Shown: positions 1 through 6,798 of the stretch, one piece after another
Position numbering within the stretch: position 1 is the stretch's first letter
Layout of the letters: every line of letters begins with the position of its first letter
NCBI GenBank assembly: GCA_001412425.1
Contig: LKUH01000226.1
Location: forward strand, 1 to 13,953
Source of the DNA: Candidatus Cloacimonas sp. SDB
Lineage (GTDB): Bacteria > Cloacimonadota > Cloacimonadia > Cloacimonadales > TCS61
Direction of reading: 5' to 3'
DNA length: 13,953 bases
Position numbers and translations under genes: made by a program
The notes under the pieces: generated by a model
Told to the model about the DNA's origin: nothing
Database searches by the model: none
What the model saw: only the letters and a program-made list of their open reading frames with translations

Positions 1-26
1 AAAATATTGAAGTAAAGAGAGAGCTT

Positions 27-218
27 ATGTTTAAAAGATTTTTCAATTTTTTAAAGAATGTTAAATTAGAGCTGGGATATATTTCCTGGCCGACCAAAGC
101 TGATTTGAAAGAAGGAACAACGGTAGTAATAATTATGTCCATTGTAGTTGGAGTTTTCTTATCTATGGTCGATGGCATTTTTTCTTTTCTAATTCGGAAT
201 TTACTTTTAAAGGGATAA
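27..218 (+). CDS. secE: Preprotein translocase subunit SecE
   Basis: This 63-residue protein is the small SecE subunit of the SecYEG inner-membrane channel, where it clamps SecY. A basic amphipathic N-terminal part (residues 1-18) is followed by the conserved cytoplasmic segment ISWPTKADLKEGT at about 19-31 and one hydrophobic transmembrane helix at about 33-55. It is the short single-helix form found in most bacteria, not the three-helix E. coli form. The ATG at 27 follows the purine-rich run AAAGAGAGAG (14-23), a moderate ribosome-binding site. Lying directly before nusG is the classic position for secE. Only 4 nt separate the two genes, and the nusG ribosome-binding site sits inside the last codons of secE, so their translation is probably coupled. 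Confidence rests on the WPT motif, the length and the context. Confidence 0.95.
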   Translation: MFKRFFNFLKNVKLELGYISWPTKADLKEGTTVVIIMSIVVGVFLSMVDGIFSFLIRNLLLKG

Positions 219-222
219 CTTA

Positions 223-744
223 ATGAACTGGTATGTGGTTCACACTTATGCTTCTCATGAGTTTAAGATAAAAGAAGCTATACTAAAAGGAATTCAAGGC
301 ACAGAACTTGAAAACAAGATCGGAGAAATACTGATTCCCACTCAGAAAACATTTCATATTAGAGATGGAAAGAAGGTGGAAAGAGAGAAAAAACTCTTTA
401 ACAGTTACTTAATTATTGAGGCTGATCTTACTCCCGAAGTGTATACTTATATTTTGGGAATGCCGGGAATTACTAATTTTCTGGGTTCCAAAAAGAAACC
501 ACAACCCTTATCTGATAATGAAGTAAAGAAATTACTGGGAATAGCAGATAGAGAAAAAGATTCTGACAAACCATTTAAATTTATTTCGGGAGACATGGTT
601 AAAATAACAGCAGGTCCCTTCAGTGATTTTGAAGGTAAGATAGATAAAATAAGTGAAGACAAACAGAAGCTAACTGTAAAAGTAACTGTTTTTGGTAGGA
701 TTACACCAGTAGAAGTTAGAGCTGATCAGGTTGAAAATTTATAA
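223..744 (+). CDS. nusG: Transcription termination/antitermination factor NusG
   Basis: NusG binds the clamp of RNA polymerase across the DNA cleft. It modulates pausing and links polymerase to Rho or to the leading ribosome. The 173 residues match the usual size. The N-terminal NGN domain (about 1-105) begins MNWYVVHTYASHEFKIKEAI and contains the FNSY stretch (normally FPGY) and the GMPGITNFLG segment. The C-terminal KOW domain (about 120-173) carries GDMVKITAGPFSDFEGKI and the conserved ending VFGRITPVEVRADQVENL. The ATG at 223 follows AAAGGGAT (208-215), which overlaps the secE stop region. The gene is followed 12 nt later by rplK, as in most bacteria. Nothing suggests a specialised paralogue such as RfaH or UpxY, because both domains and the neighbourhood are those of housekeeping NusG. 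Confidence 0.97.
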   Translation: MNWYVVHTYASHEFKIKEAILKGIQGTELENKIGEILIPTQKTFHIRDGKKVEREKKLFNSYLIIEADLTPEVYTYILGMPGITNFLGSKKKPQPLSDNEVKKLLGIADREKDSDKPFKFISGDMVKITAGPFSDFEGKIDKISEDKQKLTVKVTVFGRITPVEVRADQVENL

Positions 745-756
745 TTTGAGGTAAAG

Positions 757-1188
757 ATGGCAAAACCTAAAGATGTAGAACACGTTGTAAAATTGCAGCT
801 TCCGGCTGGTAAAGCTACGCCAGCCCCACCAGTAGGTCCCGCTCTGGGTCAAGCTGGTATCAATATAGGGGAATTTTGTAAATCTTTCAATGATAAAACA
901 AAAGATTCTCCCGGCATGATATACCCTGTAGTTATTTATGTATTTAAAAATAAATCTTATACTTACGAAATCAAAACTCCCCCTGCTGCTGTATTAATAA
1001 AAAAGGAGGCAGGATTGGCAAAAGGATCGGGAGAACCTAACCGTGAAAAAGTCGGTAAGATTACAAAAGCTTCTGTAAAAAAGATAGCTGAGATAAAGAT
1101 GAAGGATCTCAATGCATACAACATTGAAGGCGCAATGCGTATGATCGAAGGTACTGCTAGAAACATGGGAGTTGAAGTAGTAGATTAA
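757..1188 (+). CDS. rplK: 50S ribosomal protein L11
   Basis: L11 binds the GTPase-associated centre of 23S rRNA at the base of the stalk and takes part in factor binding and the stringent response. The 143 residues match the family length. The N-terminal domain shows the hallmark PAGKATPAPPVGPALGQAGI (about 16-35) with the proline-rich strip that is the thiopeptide-contact face. The C-terminal rRNA-binding domain (about 72-143) ends with the expected helical stretch containing KMKDLNAYNIEGAMRMIEGTARNMGV. The ATG at 757 follows GAGGT at 748-752. L1 usually represses this gene pair by binding mRNA ahead of rplK. Here only 12 nt lie between nusG and rplK, so any L1 site would have to lie within nusG or elsewhere. 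Confidence 0.98.
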   Translation: MAKPKDVEHVVKLQLPAGKATPAPPVGPALGQAGINIGEFCKSFNDKTKDSPGMIYPVVIYVFKNKSYTYEIKTPPAAVLIKKEAGLAKGSGEPNREKVGKITKASVKKIAEIKMKDLNAYNIEGAMRMIEGTARNMGVEVVD

Positions 1189-1230
1189 AACTTCCATTCT
1201 TAAGCAGGAGATTAACTAAAAGGAGAGTGA

Positions 1231-1932
1231 ATGGCGAGTAAAAGGTACAAAAAGGCTTACGAGTCTTTTGACAAGACTAAAAAATATGAGCTGACTGAAG
1301 GCATCAAAATTATAAAAAGCTATCCAAAAGCTAAATTTGATGAAACAGTTGAGTTACATTTTAATCTTGGCGTAGACCCTCGAAAAGCAGATCAACAGAT
1401 CAGAAATTCCCTAGTATTACCTCACGGAACAGGACGAATTAACCGAGTCCTGGTTTTTGCTGAGGGAGAGAAAGCCGATGAAGCTACCAAAGCCGGAGCC
1501 GATTATGTGGGTGTTGATAATTTAGTCGAAAAAATCAATTCTGGATGGATGGATTTTGATGTAGTTATAGCTACTCCAAATTTAATGGGCAAAATTGGTA
1601 GATTAGGAAAGGTTCTTGGTCCAAGAGGATTAATGCCTAATCCCAAAGTCGGTACAGTGACAATGGATATCGAAAAAGCTGTGAGTGAATCCAAAGGTGG
1701 AAAAATAACTTACCGAGTAGATAAGTTATCAAATCTTCATATCATTGCTGGAAAATTAAGTTTTGATGCTATGCAACTGGAAGAAAACATTCTGACAATT
1801 ATCAGAGCTATTATGCGAGACAGACCTGCTGCTTTAAAGGGTGTATTCATGAAAAGTATCACCTTAACTTCAACAATGAGCCCTGGTGTTAAACTCGATG
1901 TAGCAGCTGTGACATTAGAGTCAAAAAAGTAG
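1231..1932 (+). CDS. rplA: 50S ribosomal protein L1
   Basis: L1 forms the mobile L1 stalk that helps release deacylated tRNA from the E site, and in many bacteria it is also a translational repressor of the rplK-rplA mRNA. The 233 residues match the family. The central signature (about 114-144) is seen as ATPNLMGKIGRLGKVLGPRG followed by LMPNPKVGTVT. The two-domain L1 layout is present, with domain II inserted at about 68-160. The ATG at 1231 has a strong AAAGGAGAG just upstream (1218-1226). The 42-nt gap after rplK is the largest in the ribosomal-protein part and has no convincing stem. The stop codon TAG (1930-1932) runs straight into the Shine-Dalgarno sequence of rplJ. Confidence 0.98.
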   Translation: MASKRYKKAYESFDKTKKYELTEGIKIIKSYPKAKFDETVELHFNLGVDPRKADQQIRNSLVLPHGTGRINRVLVFAEGEKADEATKAGADYVGVDNLVEKINSGWMDFDVVIATPNLMGKIGRLGKVLGPRGLMPNPKVGTVTMDIEKAVSESKGGKITYRVDKLSNLHIIAGKLSFDAMQLEENILTIIRAIMRDRPAALKGVFMKSITLTSTMSPGVKLDVAAVTLESKK

Positions 1933-1939
1933 AGGTGAT
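1932..1939 (+). promoter_or_regulatory. Extended Shine-Dalgarno sequence of rplJ
   Basis: GAGGTGAT at this position is complementary to eight bases of the usual 16S rRNA 3' end. It overlaps the last base of the rplA stop codon. This fixes the rplJ start at 1942 and suggests that ribosomes finishing rplA can re-initiate on rplJ. Confidence 0.8.
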
Positions 1940-1941
1940 TT

Positions 1942-2472
1942 ATGGCACAAACTTATAAAATTGAAGAAGTTAAACAAATTAAATCCCGGGTTGAAAACGC
2001 AAAAGCAATAGTATTGGTTGATTATAAAGGTGTTAATATTGAGGAAGTCAATGAACTCCGCAATAGATTCAGAAACGCTAAGGTTGATTATTTTGTATCT
2101 AAGAACACCTTTATAAAAATTGCCTTGAATGAGCTGGGAATTTCCGACCTTGATCAACAGCTTGTAGGACCAACTGCAGTTGCAGTAGCAAAAGATGATG
2201 AAATAGCTCCTGCCCGTGAATTGGTAAGGTTCAAAAAAGAAGTAACAAAAGATAAAGATTTCCCATCTTTTAAGATAGGTTTAATTACCGGTGACATATT
2301 CGATGCGGAAAAATTGATCAGGCTTGCAGACCTGCCTGGTAAAGAAGTTTTAATATCTATGATACTTCAGGGCTTTAATTCACCTATCACAGGTTTAGTG
2401 GTAACCCTGCAGGGTATATTGAGAAAATTTGTTTATGCAGTTGATGCTGTTAGAAAAGAAAAAACAGAATAA
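1942..2472 (+). CDS. rplJ: 50S ribosomal protein L10
   Basis: L10 anchors dimers of L7/L12 to the ribosome and forms the stalk base with L11. The 176 residues match the family. The N-terminal globular rRNA-binding domain (about 1-130) begins with a helix containing KIEEVKQIKSRVENAKAIVLVDYKGV and includes KNTFIKIAL and the LVGPTAVAV strand. The C-terminal helical tail (about 140-176), with FNSPITGLVVTLQGILRKFVYAVDAV, is the L7/L12-binding helix. In many bacteria an L10 leader RNA, bound by the L10-L12 complex, precedes this gene. Here rplJ starts 9 nt after rplA, which leaves no room for such a leader between the genes. rplL follows as the natural partner. Confidence 0.97.
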   Translation: MAQTYKIEEVKQIKSRVENAKAIVLVDYKGVNIEEVNELRNRFRNAKVDYFVSKNTFIKIALNELGISDLDQQLVGPTAVAVAKDDEIAPARELVRFKKEVTKDKDFPSFKIGLITGDIFDAEKLIRLADLPGKEVLISMILQGFNSPITGLVVTLQGILRKFVYAVDAVRKEKTE

Positions 2473-2491
2473 AAAATTAGAAATATAGGAT

Positions 2492-2496
2492 GGAGG
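2492..2496 (+). promoter_or_regulatory. Shine-Dalgarno sequence deciding the rplL start
   Basis: GGAGG lies 5 nt before the ATG at 2502. An in-frame upstream ATG at 2490 overlaps this site and has no ribosome-binding site of its own, so the start at 2502 is preferred. Confidence 0.85.
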
Positions 2497-2501
2497 ATAA
2501 A

Positions 2502-2876
2502 ATGGCTGATAAGAAACAGCAGGTTATTGATATTATTAAAGAAATGAGTGTTATCGAGTTATCTGAACTGGTTAAAGAGCTCGAAGAGTTATTTGGCGTA
2601 ACAGCAGCAGCTCCTGTTGCAGCAGCAGCAGCAGCTCCCGTAGCAGCAGTGGAAGCTGAAGAAAAAACGGAATTTGATGTGATTATTACAAATGCTGGTG
2701 ACAAAAAAATTCAGGCGATAAAAGTAGTAAGAGCAATCACCAAATTAGGTTTGAAAGAAGCTAAAGAATTAGTTGATAATGCTCCCAAACCAGTTGTTGA
2801 GGGTGTGAGTAAAGAGGAAGCTGAATCTATAAAAACTCAAATCGAAGAATCAGGTGCAACTGCTGAAATCAAATAA
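2502..2876 (+). CDS. rplL: 50S ribosomal protein L7/L12
   Basis: L7/L12 is the multicopy stalk protein that recruits translational GTPases, including the EF-G encoded downstream. From ATG 2502 it is 124 residues, the normal length. The N-terminal dimerisation helices (1-33), beginning MADKKQQVIDIIKEM, are followed by an Ala/Pro/Val hinge (about 34-52). The C-terminal factor-binding domain (about 55-124) contains EKTEFDVIITNAGDKKIQAI, the KVVRAITKLGLKEAKELVDNAPKP motif and the GVSKEEAE ending. An alternative start at 2490 would add MEDK, but the GGAGG at 2492-2496 lies inside that extension, so 2502 is chosen. The hinge carries an 8-codon tandem duplication. The gene is followed by a hairpin that probably attenuates transcription into rpoB. 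Confidence 0.97.
   Translation: MADKKQQVIDIIKEMSVIELSELVKELEELFGVTAAAPVAAAAAAPVAAVEAEEKTEFDVIITNAGDKKIQAIKVVRAITKLGLKEAKELVDNAPKPVVEGVSKEEAESIKTQIEESGATAEIK
2604..2651 (+). repeat. 24-nt tandem duplication in the L7/L12 hinge, with a GCA run
   Basis: Two adjacent 24-nt units (2604-2627 and 2628-2651) encode AAAPVAAA and AAAPVAAV. They differ at only a few positions (cctgtt versus cccgta, plus the last codon). Five consecutive GCA codons span the junction (2619-2633). The repeat is in frame with rplL and only lengthens the flexible linker. A slippage or duplication origin is likely. Confidence 0.8.
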
Positions 2877-2889
2877 TTCAATTTTGGTC

Positions 2890-2933
2890 AACGGAAGTGG
2901 TCTCAGTAAGTCCACTTCCGTTAACTTATTTTT
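2890..2933 (+). terminator. Hairpin plus weak U-tract between rplL and rpoB, a probable attenuator
   Basis: AACGGAAGTGG (2890-2900) and CCACTTCCGTT (2912-2922) form a perfect 11-bp stem with an 11-nt loop. The T-rich run ttaacttattttta begins within the last stem bases (2921-2934). The U-tract is interrupted, so partial termination is more likely than full termination. By position it matches the rplL-rpoB attenuator known from E. coli, which lowers rpoBC transcription relative to the ribosomal-protein genes. Its function here is inferred. Confidence 0.7.
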
Positions 2934-2968
2934 ATACAATAGATTTAATTAAAAGGGTCTATTGTATA
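2933..2968 (+). promoter_or_regulatory. Second inverted repeat in the rpoB leader
   Basis: TATACAATAGA (2933-2943) and TCTATTGTATA (2958-2968) are perfect 11-nt complements. Three G-U pairs (2944-2946 with 2955-2957) could extend the stem to 14 bp. The loop side contains ATTAAAAGGG, almost the same as the ATTAAAAGGA that begins the real rpoB ribosome-binding region at 2974. No U-tract follows, so it is not a typical terminator. It could be an RNA processing site (E. coli has an RNase III site here), a protein-binding site, or a structure affecting rpoB translation. Confidence 0.55.
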
Positions 2969-2980
2969 TTTATATTAAAA

Positions 2981-2989
2981 GGAGAAGGA
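2981..2989 (+). promoter_or_regulatory. Shine-Dalgarno sequence supporting the TTG start of rpoB
   Basis: GGAGAAGGA lies 4 to 9 nt before the TTG at 2994. The first in-frame ATG is about 21 codons further on, inside conserved sequence and without such a site. This supports the TTG start. Confidence 0.75.
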
Positions 2990-2993
2990 ACTC

Positions 2994-5900
2994 TTGAAAT
3001 TCAAAAGTTATTCCCGAATCAGTAAAAATGCTATTAAGAATGGTTTACCTTCCGTAATGGTACCCAATCTTTTAGCAATGCAGATAGATTCTTTTAACTC
3101 ATTCCTGCAGAAAGATATACATTCAATGATGAGAGATAACAGAGGTTTGCAGAATGTTATTTCATCAATTTTTCCTCTAGAGGACCAAAAGGGTATTTTT
3201 AAACTTGAGTTTATCGATTATGTCGTTCTGAAAGAAAAATACTCAACAGATGAATGTATTGAAAGAAATCTATCTTATCAGGCACCAATTAAAGCCAGAA
3301 TGAGACTGATTATCTACGATGAAGATATATTAAAAGAATCTGGAGAAAAAAGGGTTAAAAGCACAATTGAACAGGACGTTTTTCTGGGTGAGATACCGCT
3401 GGTCACAGACAGGGGCACTTTTATCATAAACGGTGCTGAAAGAGTTATCATCAGTCAGCTGCATAGATCTCCCGGAATATTTTTCTCTGAAACTCAACAT
3501 CCGAACGGCAAAATTTTATATTCAGCAAAACTTATACCTGATAATGGGTCATGGCTTGAGTTTACCATGGATAGTTATGACGCGATGTTCGTATTAATTG
3601 ATAAACGCAGGAAATTACCCGCCACAGTTTTGTTAAGAGCAGTCGGTTTATCTACTAATGAAGATCTGCGAAAATATTTTTATAAAAAAGAATCAATTAA
3701 GGTTAAGGATGCTGTAGATCGCTTTGCTTATTCCGATATTGTTGATCCTGACACAGGTGAAATTATTATTGAAGCTGGTTCTGAGATAGATGCGGACAAA
3801 GTTGAAACAATTACAACAGCAGAAATAAAGAAAATAGATGTAATAACTTCTGAATTTGAAATAACCCGAAAAATACTGGAACATACTATAGCGAAGGATC
3901 AGACAACCAACCAGGAAGAAGCTCTCAAGAAAATTTATACTTTGATACGACCCGGTGAAGAACCTTCTTATGACATAGCATTAGAACTATTTAACAGAAT
4001 GTTCTTTAATGAAAGAAGATATAATCTAGGTGAGGTTGGAAGGCACAAACTTAACAGCAGGTTGAAATTGAAAGTTGATAGATCGATCCACATTCTTACA
4101 AAAGAAGATCTGGTTGCTATAATTGAAACCTTAATTGCGGTTTATAAAGATGAGGACAAGATAGATGATATTGATCACCTTGCCAACCGAAGAGTGAGAA
4201 CGGTAGGTGAATTACTGGGTGAACAATACAATATTGGACTTTCCAGAGTAGCAAGAACAGCTGTGGAAAGAATGTCTATTGCTAATTCTGATGAAGTGAC
4301 CATTCACGATCTTATCAATAGTAACGCTTTAATCGCAGTAGTGCAATCTTTCTTCCTTACCGGGCAACTTTCACAGTTTATGGAACAGATCAACCCCTTA
4401 AGTGCTATTACACATAAACGTAGATTATCAGCACTGGGACCAGGAGGTCTTACCAGAGAAAGAGCTGGATTTGAAGTTCGCGATGTCCACTATTCCCATT
4501 ATGGCAGAATCTGTCCCATTGAAACTCCCGAGGGTCCCAATATTGGTTTGATCTCTTCTCCCGCCATGTATGCCAGAGTGAATGAGCTTGGTTTTCTGGA
4601 AACACCTTACATTAAAGTTGAAAATGGCAAAATTACTGATAAGATTGAATATCTCGATCCCTATCAGGAAGAAGATTTTACAATCGCTCAATCCCATGTG
4701 AATTACAATGATAAATTAGAAATAACCGACAAGCAGGTTTTAGCCAGGGTCAGAGATGAGTTTATTCAGGTTGATACTGCTGAAGTTCAATATATAGATG
4801 TGTCACCGCAACAGATCGTTTCGGTATCAGCTTCTTTAATCCCCTTTTTGGAGCATGATGACGCAAACAGAGCTCTGATGGGATCAAATATGCAACGACA
4901 GGCAGTTCCACTGGTACAGCCTGAGGTTCCGGTTATTGGAACTGGAATGGAGAAGATAGTTGCAAAAGACAGTGGCGCAGTAGCTGTTGCACCATATGAT
5001 GGAATAATAAAAAGAGTTACCAGTTCTTATATTGATATTGAAAAGACTGATCCAGAGGAAGATATTCTTGATATTGGCCAAAAAAACCGCATTTATTTGA
5101 AAAAATTCAGCAAATCTAATCAGGATACTTCGATGAATCAGAGACCTACCGTAAAAATTGGTGAAAAAGTCAAGAAAGGTGATATAATATCTGACGGACC
5201 GGCAATTTCCAATGGCAGACTGGCGCTGGGCAGAAATATGGTAGTAGCTTTTATGCCGTGGTATGGTTATAATTTTGAGGATGCCATAATTCTAAGCGAG
5301 AAAGTAGCTCGTGAAGATATGCTTACTTCAATTTATATTGAAGAACATGAAGTTCTGGTAAGGAATATGAAAAATGGCAAAGAAGAACTTGCTTATGATA
5401 TTCCCAATGTTCCCATAAAATCTTTAAGAAATCTTGATAAAACTGGAATTATTCGTGTCGGTTCTGTTGTTAAATCCGGTGATATCATTGTTGGTAAGAT
5501 TACTCCAAAGAATGTAGATATAGATCCTTCTCCCGAAGAGAACCTGATGCGGGCTTTATTTGGAGACCGAGCAGGAGATTTTACTAATAGTTCTTTAAAA
5601 TCTAAACCCGGAATGGAAGGTGTAGTCATAGATGTTAAGGTATTTTCCAGAATGGAAGATATGGAAGAATTTGAAGAACAGGATCGTCGAGAAGACGAAC
5701 TCAAAAAGATAAAGAAAGAACATCAGGAAAGACTAGATCGAATTGAAGAGTATAAAAAAAATACCCTTTCCAAAGTTTTAGAAGGGCAGACTTCAAAGAA
5801 CATAGTAGATTCTAAGACAAATATGTTCTATATCCCTTCTAATAAGAAAATTACTAAGAATGATCTAAAGAAGATAAACTTTAAGAAACTTAATCTGGAG

Positions 5901-6785
5901 TATGATCTGGTTGAAGATGCTGATGTAAATCAGGATATTTACTACAATATTATTCAAAAAATTAAAACTGCTCAGGAACAGAGCACAAATATTTATAAGA
6001 AGCTTCAGGAAAGACTTAAACATGGAGATGAACTTCCATACGGAGTTCGAAAAATGGTTAAAGTCTATATTGCCAAGAAACGAAAAGTACAGGTTGGCGA
6101 TAAAATGGCCGGACGCCATGGTAACAAAGGTGTCATTTCAAGGATCAGTCCAATAGAAGATATGCCTTTTATGGAAAATGGTGAAGCTGTTGACATTATT
6201 CTAAATCCTCTGGGTGTACCTTCCCGAATGAATATAGGCCAGATTATGGAAACTCATTTGGGGATGGCAGCTAAATTACTGGGATTCCAGGTTGAAACTC
6301 CTGTTTTTGATGGAGCCAGTCTGGATGATATTTTGGCAGAAATGAATAAGGCTAAATTACCATTAGATGGCAAACAGATATTATACGACGGCAAGACTGG
6401 ACATCCCTTTAAGGAAAGAGTAACCGTAGGAATTATGTATATGCTTAAACTCAACCATCTGGTTGCAGACAAAATGCATGCCCGTTCAACCGGACCTTAT
6501 TCACTTATTACTCAGCAACCCTTAGGAGGAAAAGCTCAGCATGGCGGCCAGCGTCTGGGAGAAATGGAAGTCTGGGCCCTGGAAGCATATGGTGCTTCAA
6601 GGTTACTGGAAGAGATGTTAACGATTAAATCTGATGATGTTGATGGAAGAACCAGTGCTTTCAAAGCAATTACAAGCGGGCAAAATCCACCTAAACCTGG
6701 TATTCCTGAATCCTTCAACGTTCTGGTGAGTGAATTGAAATCACTATGCTTTGATGTTGAATTTCTGGTAGACAAGGATTCATAA
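2994..6785 (+). CDS. rpoB: DNA-directed RNA polymerase subunit beta
   Basis: RpoB is the beta subunit that forms one pincer of the DNA cleft and half of the active site. It has 1263 residues, between the short Thermus form and the 1342-residue E. coli form. The start is TTG, backed by GGAGAAGGA upstream and by the N-terminal match KNGLPSVMVPNLLAMQIDSF. The rifampicin region is at about 459-485 (QLSQFMEQINPLSAITHKRR). The fork and lobe segment GRICPIETPEGPNIGLISS follows. The block FMPWYGYNFEDAIILSEKV precedes the active-site lysines in GDKMAGRHGNKG (K1037 and K1045). The C-terminal clamp stretch GGKAQHGGQRLGEMEVWALEA is intact. A shortened SI1-like insertion lies at about 225-300. A charged, partly coiled-coil SI2-type insertion lies at about 887-1010. 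rpoC begins 13 nt after the stop. Confidence 0.98.
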   Translation: MKFKSYSRISKNAIKNGLPSVMVPNLLAMQIDSFNSFLQKDIHSMMRDNRGLQNVISSIFPLEDQKGIFKLEFIDYVVLKEKYSTDECIERNLSYQAPIKARMRLIIYDEDILKESGEKRVKSTIEQDVFLGEIPLVTDRGTFIINGAERVIISQLHRSPGIFFSETQHPNGKILYSAKLIPDNGSWLEFTMDSYDAMFVLIDKRRKLPATVLLRAVGLSTNEDLRKYFYKKESIKVKDAVDRFAYSDIVDPDTGEIIIEAGSEIDADKVETITTAEIKKIDVITSEFEITRKILEHTIAKDQTTNQEEALKKIYTLIRPGEEPSYDIALELFNRMFFNERRYNLGEVGRHKLNSRLKLKVDRSIHILTKEDLVAIIETLIAVYKDEDKIDDIDHLANRRVRTVGELLGEQYNIGLSRVARTAVERMSIANSDEVTIHDLINSNALIAVVQSFFLTGQLSQFMEQINPLSAITHKRRLSALGPGGLTRERAGFEVRDVHYSHYGRICPIETPEGPNIGLISSPAMYARVNELGFLETPYIKVENGKITDKIEYLDPYQEEDFTIAQSHVNYNDKLEITDKQVLARVRDEFIQVDTAEVQYIDVSPQQIVSVSASLIPFLEHDDANRALMGSNMQRQAVPLVQPEVPVIGTGMEKIVAKDSGAVAVAPYDGIIKRVTSSYIDIEKTDPEEDILDIGQKNRIYLKKFSKSNQDTSMNQRPTVKIGEKVKKGDIISDGPAISNGRLALGRNMVVAFMPWYGYNFEDAIILSEKVAREDMLTSIYIEEHEVLVRNMKNGKEELAYDIPNVPIKSLRNLDKTGIIRVGSVVKSGDIIVGKITPKNVDIDPSPEENLMRALFGDRAGDFTNSSLKSKPGMEGVVIDVKVFSRMEDMEEFEEQDRREDELKKIKKEHQERLDRIEEYKKNTLSKVLEGQTSKNIVDSKTNMFYIPSNKKITKNDLKKINFKKLNLEYDLVEDADVNQDIYYNIIQKIKTAQEQSTNIYKKLQERLKHGDELPYGVRKMVKVYIAKKRKVQVGDKMAGRHGNKGVISRISPIEDMPFMENGEAVDIILNPLGVPSRMNIGQIMETHLGMAAKLLGFQVETPVFDGASLDDILAEMNKAKLPLDGKQILYDGKTGHPFKERVTVGIMYMLKLNHLVADKMHARSTGPYSLITQQPLGGKAQHGGQRLGEMEVWALEAYGASRLLEEMLTIKSDDVDGRTSAFKAITSGQNPPKPGIPESFNVLVSELKSLCFDVEFLVDKDS

Positions 6786-6798
6786 AGGGGGATCAAAA

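Noticed and set aside
1..15. Possible last codons of an upstream gene (K-I-L-K-stop, 12 nt before the secE ATG).
   Set aside because: rpmG often precedes secE, but four codons cannot identify a gene and the upstream sequence is outside the window.
1189..1230. Possible L1-binding or terminator structure between rplK and rplA.
   Set aside because: Only a very short imperfect stem can be drawn, with no U-tract and no resemblance to the known L1 target.
2490..2501. An alternative rplL start at 2490 adding MEDK.
   Set aside because: The GGAGG that should serve rplL lies inside this extension, and the start at 2502 gives the family-typical N-terminus MADKKQQ.
5393..5704. A 103-residue minus-strand open frame inside rpoB.
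   Set aside because: It lies antisense to highly conserved beta-subunit sequence, shows no family motif, and is explained by codon bias of the real gene.
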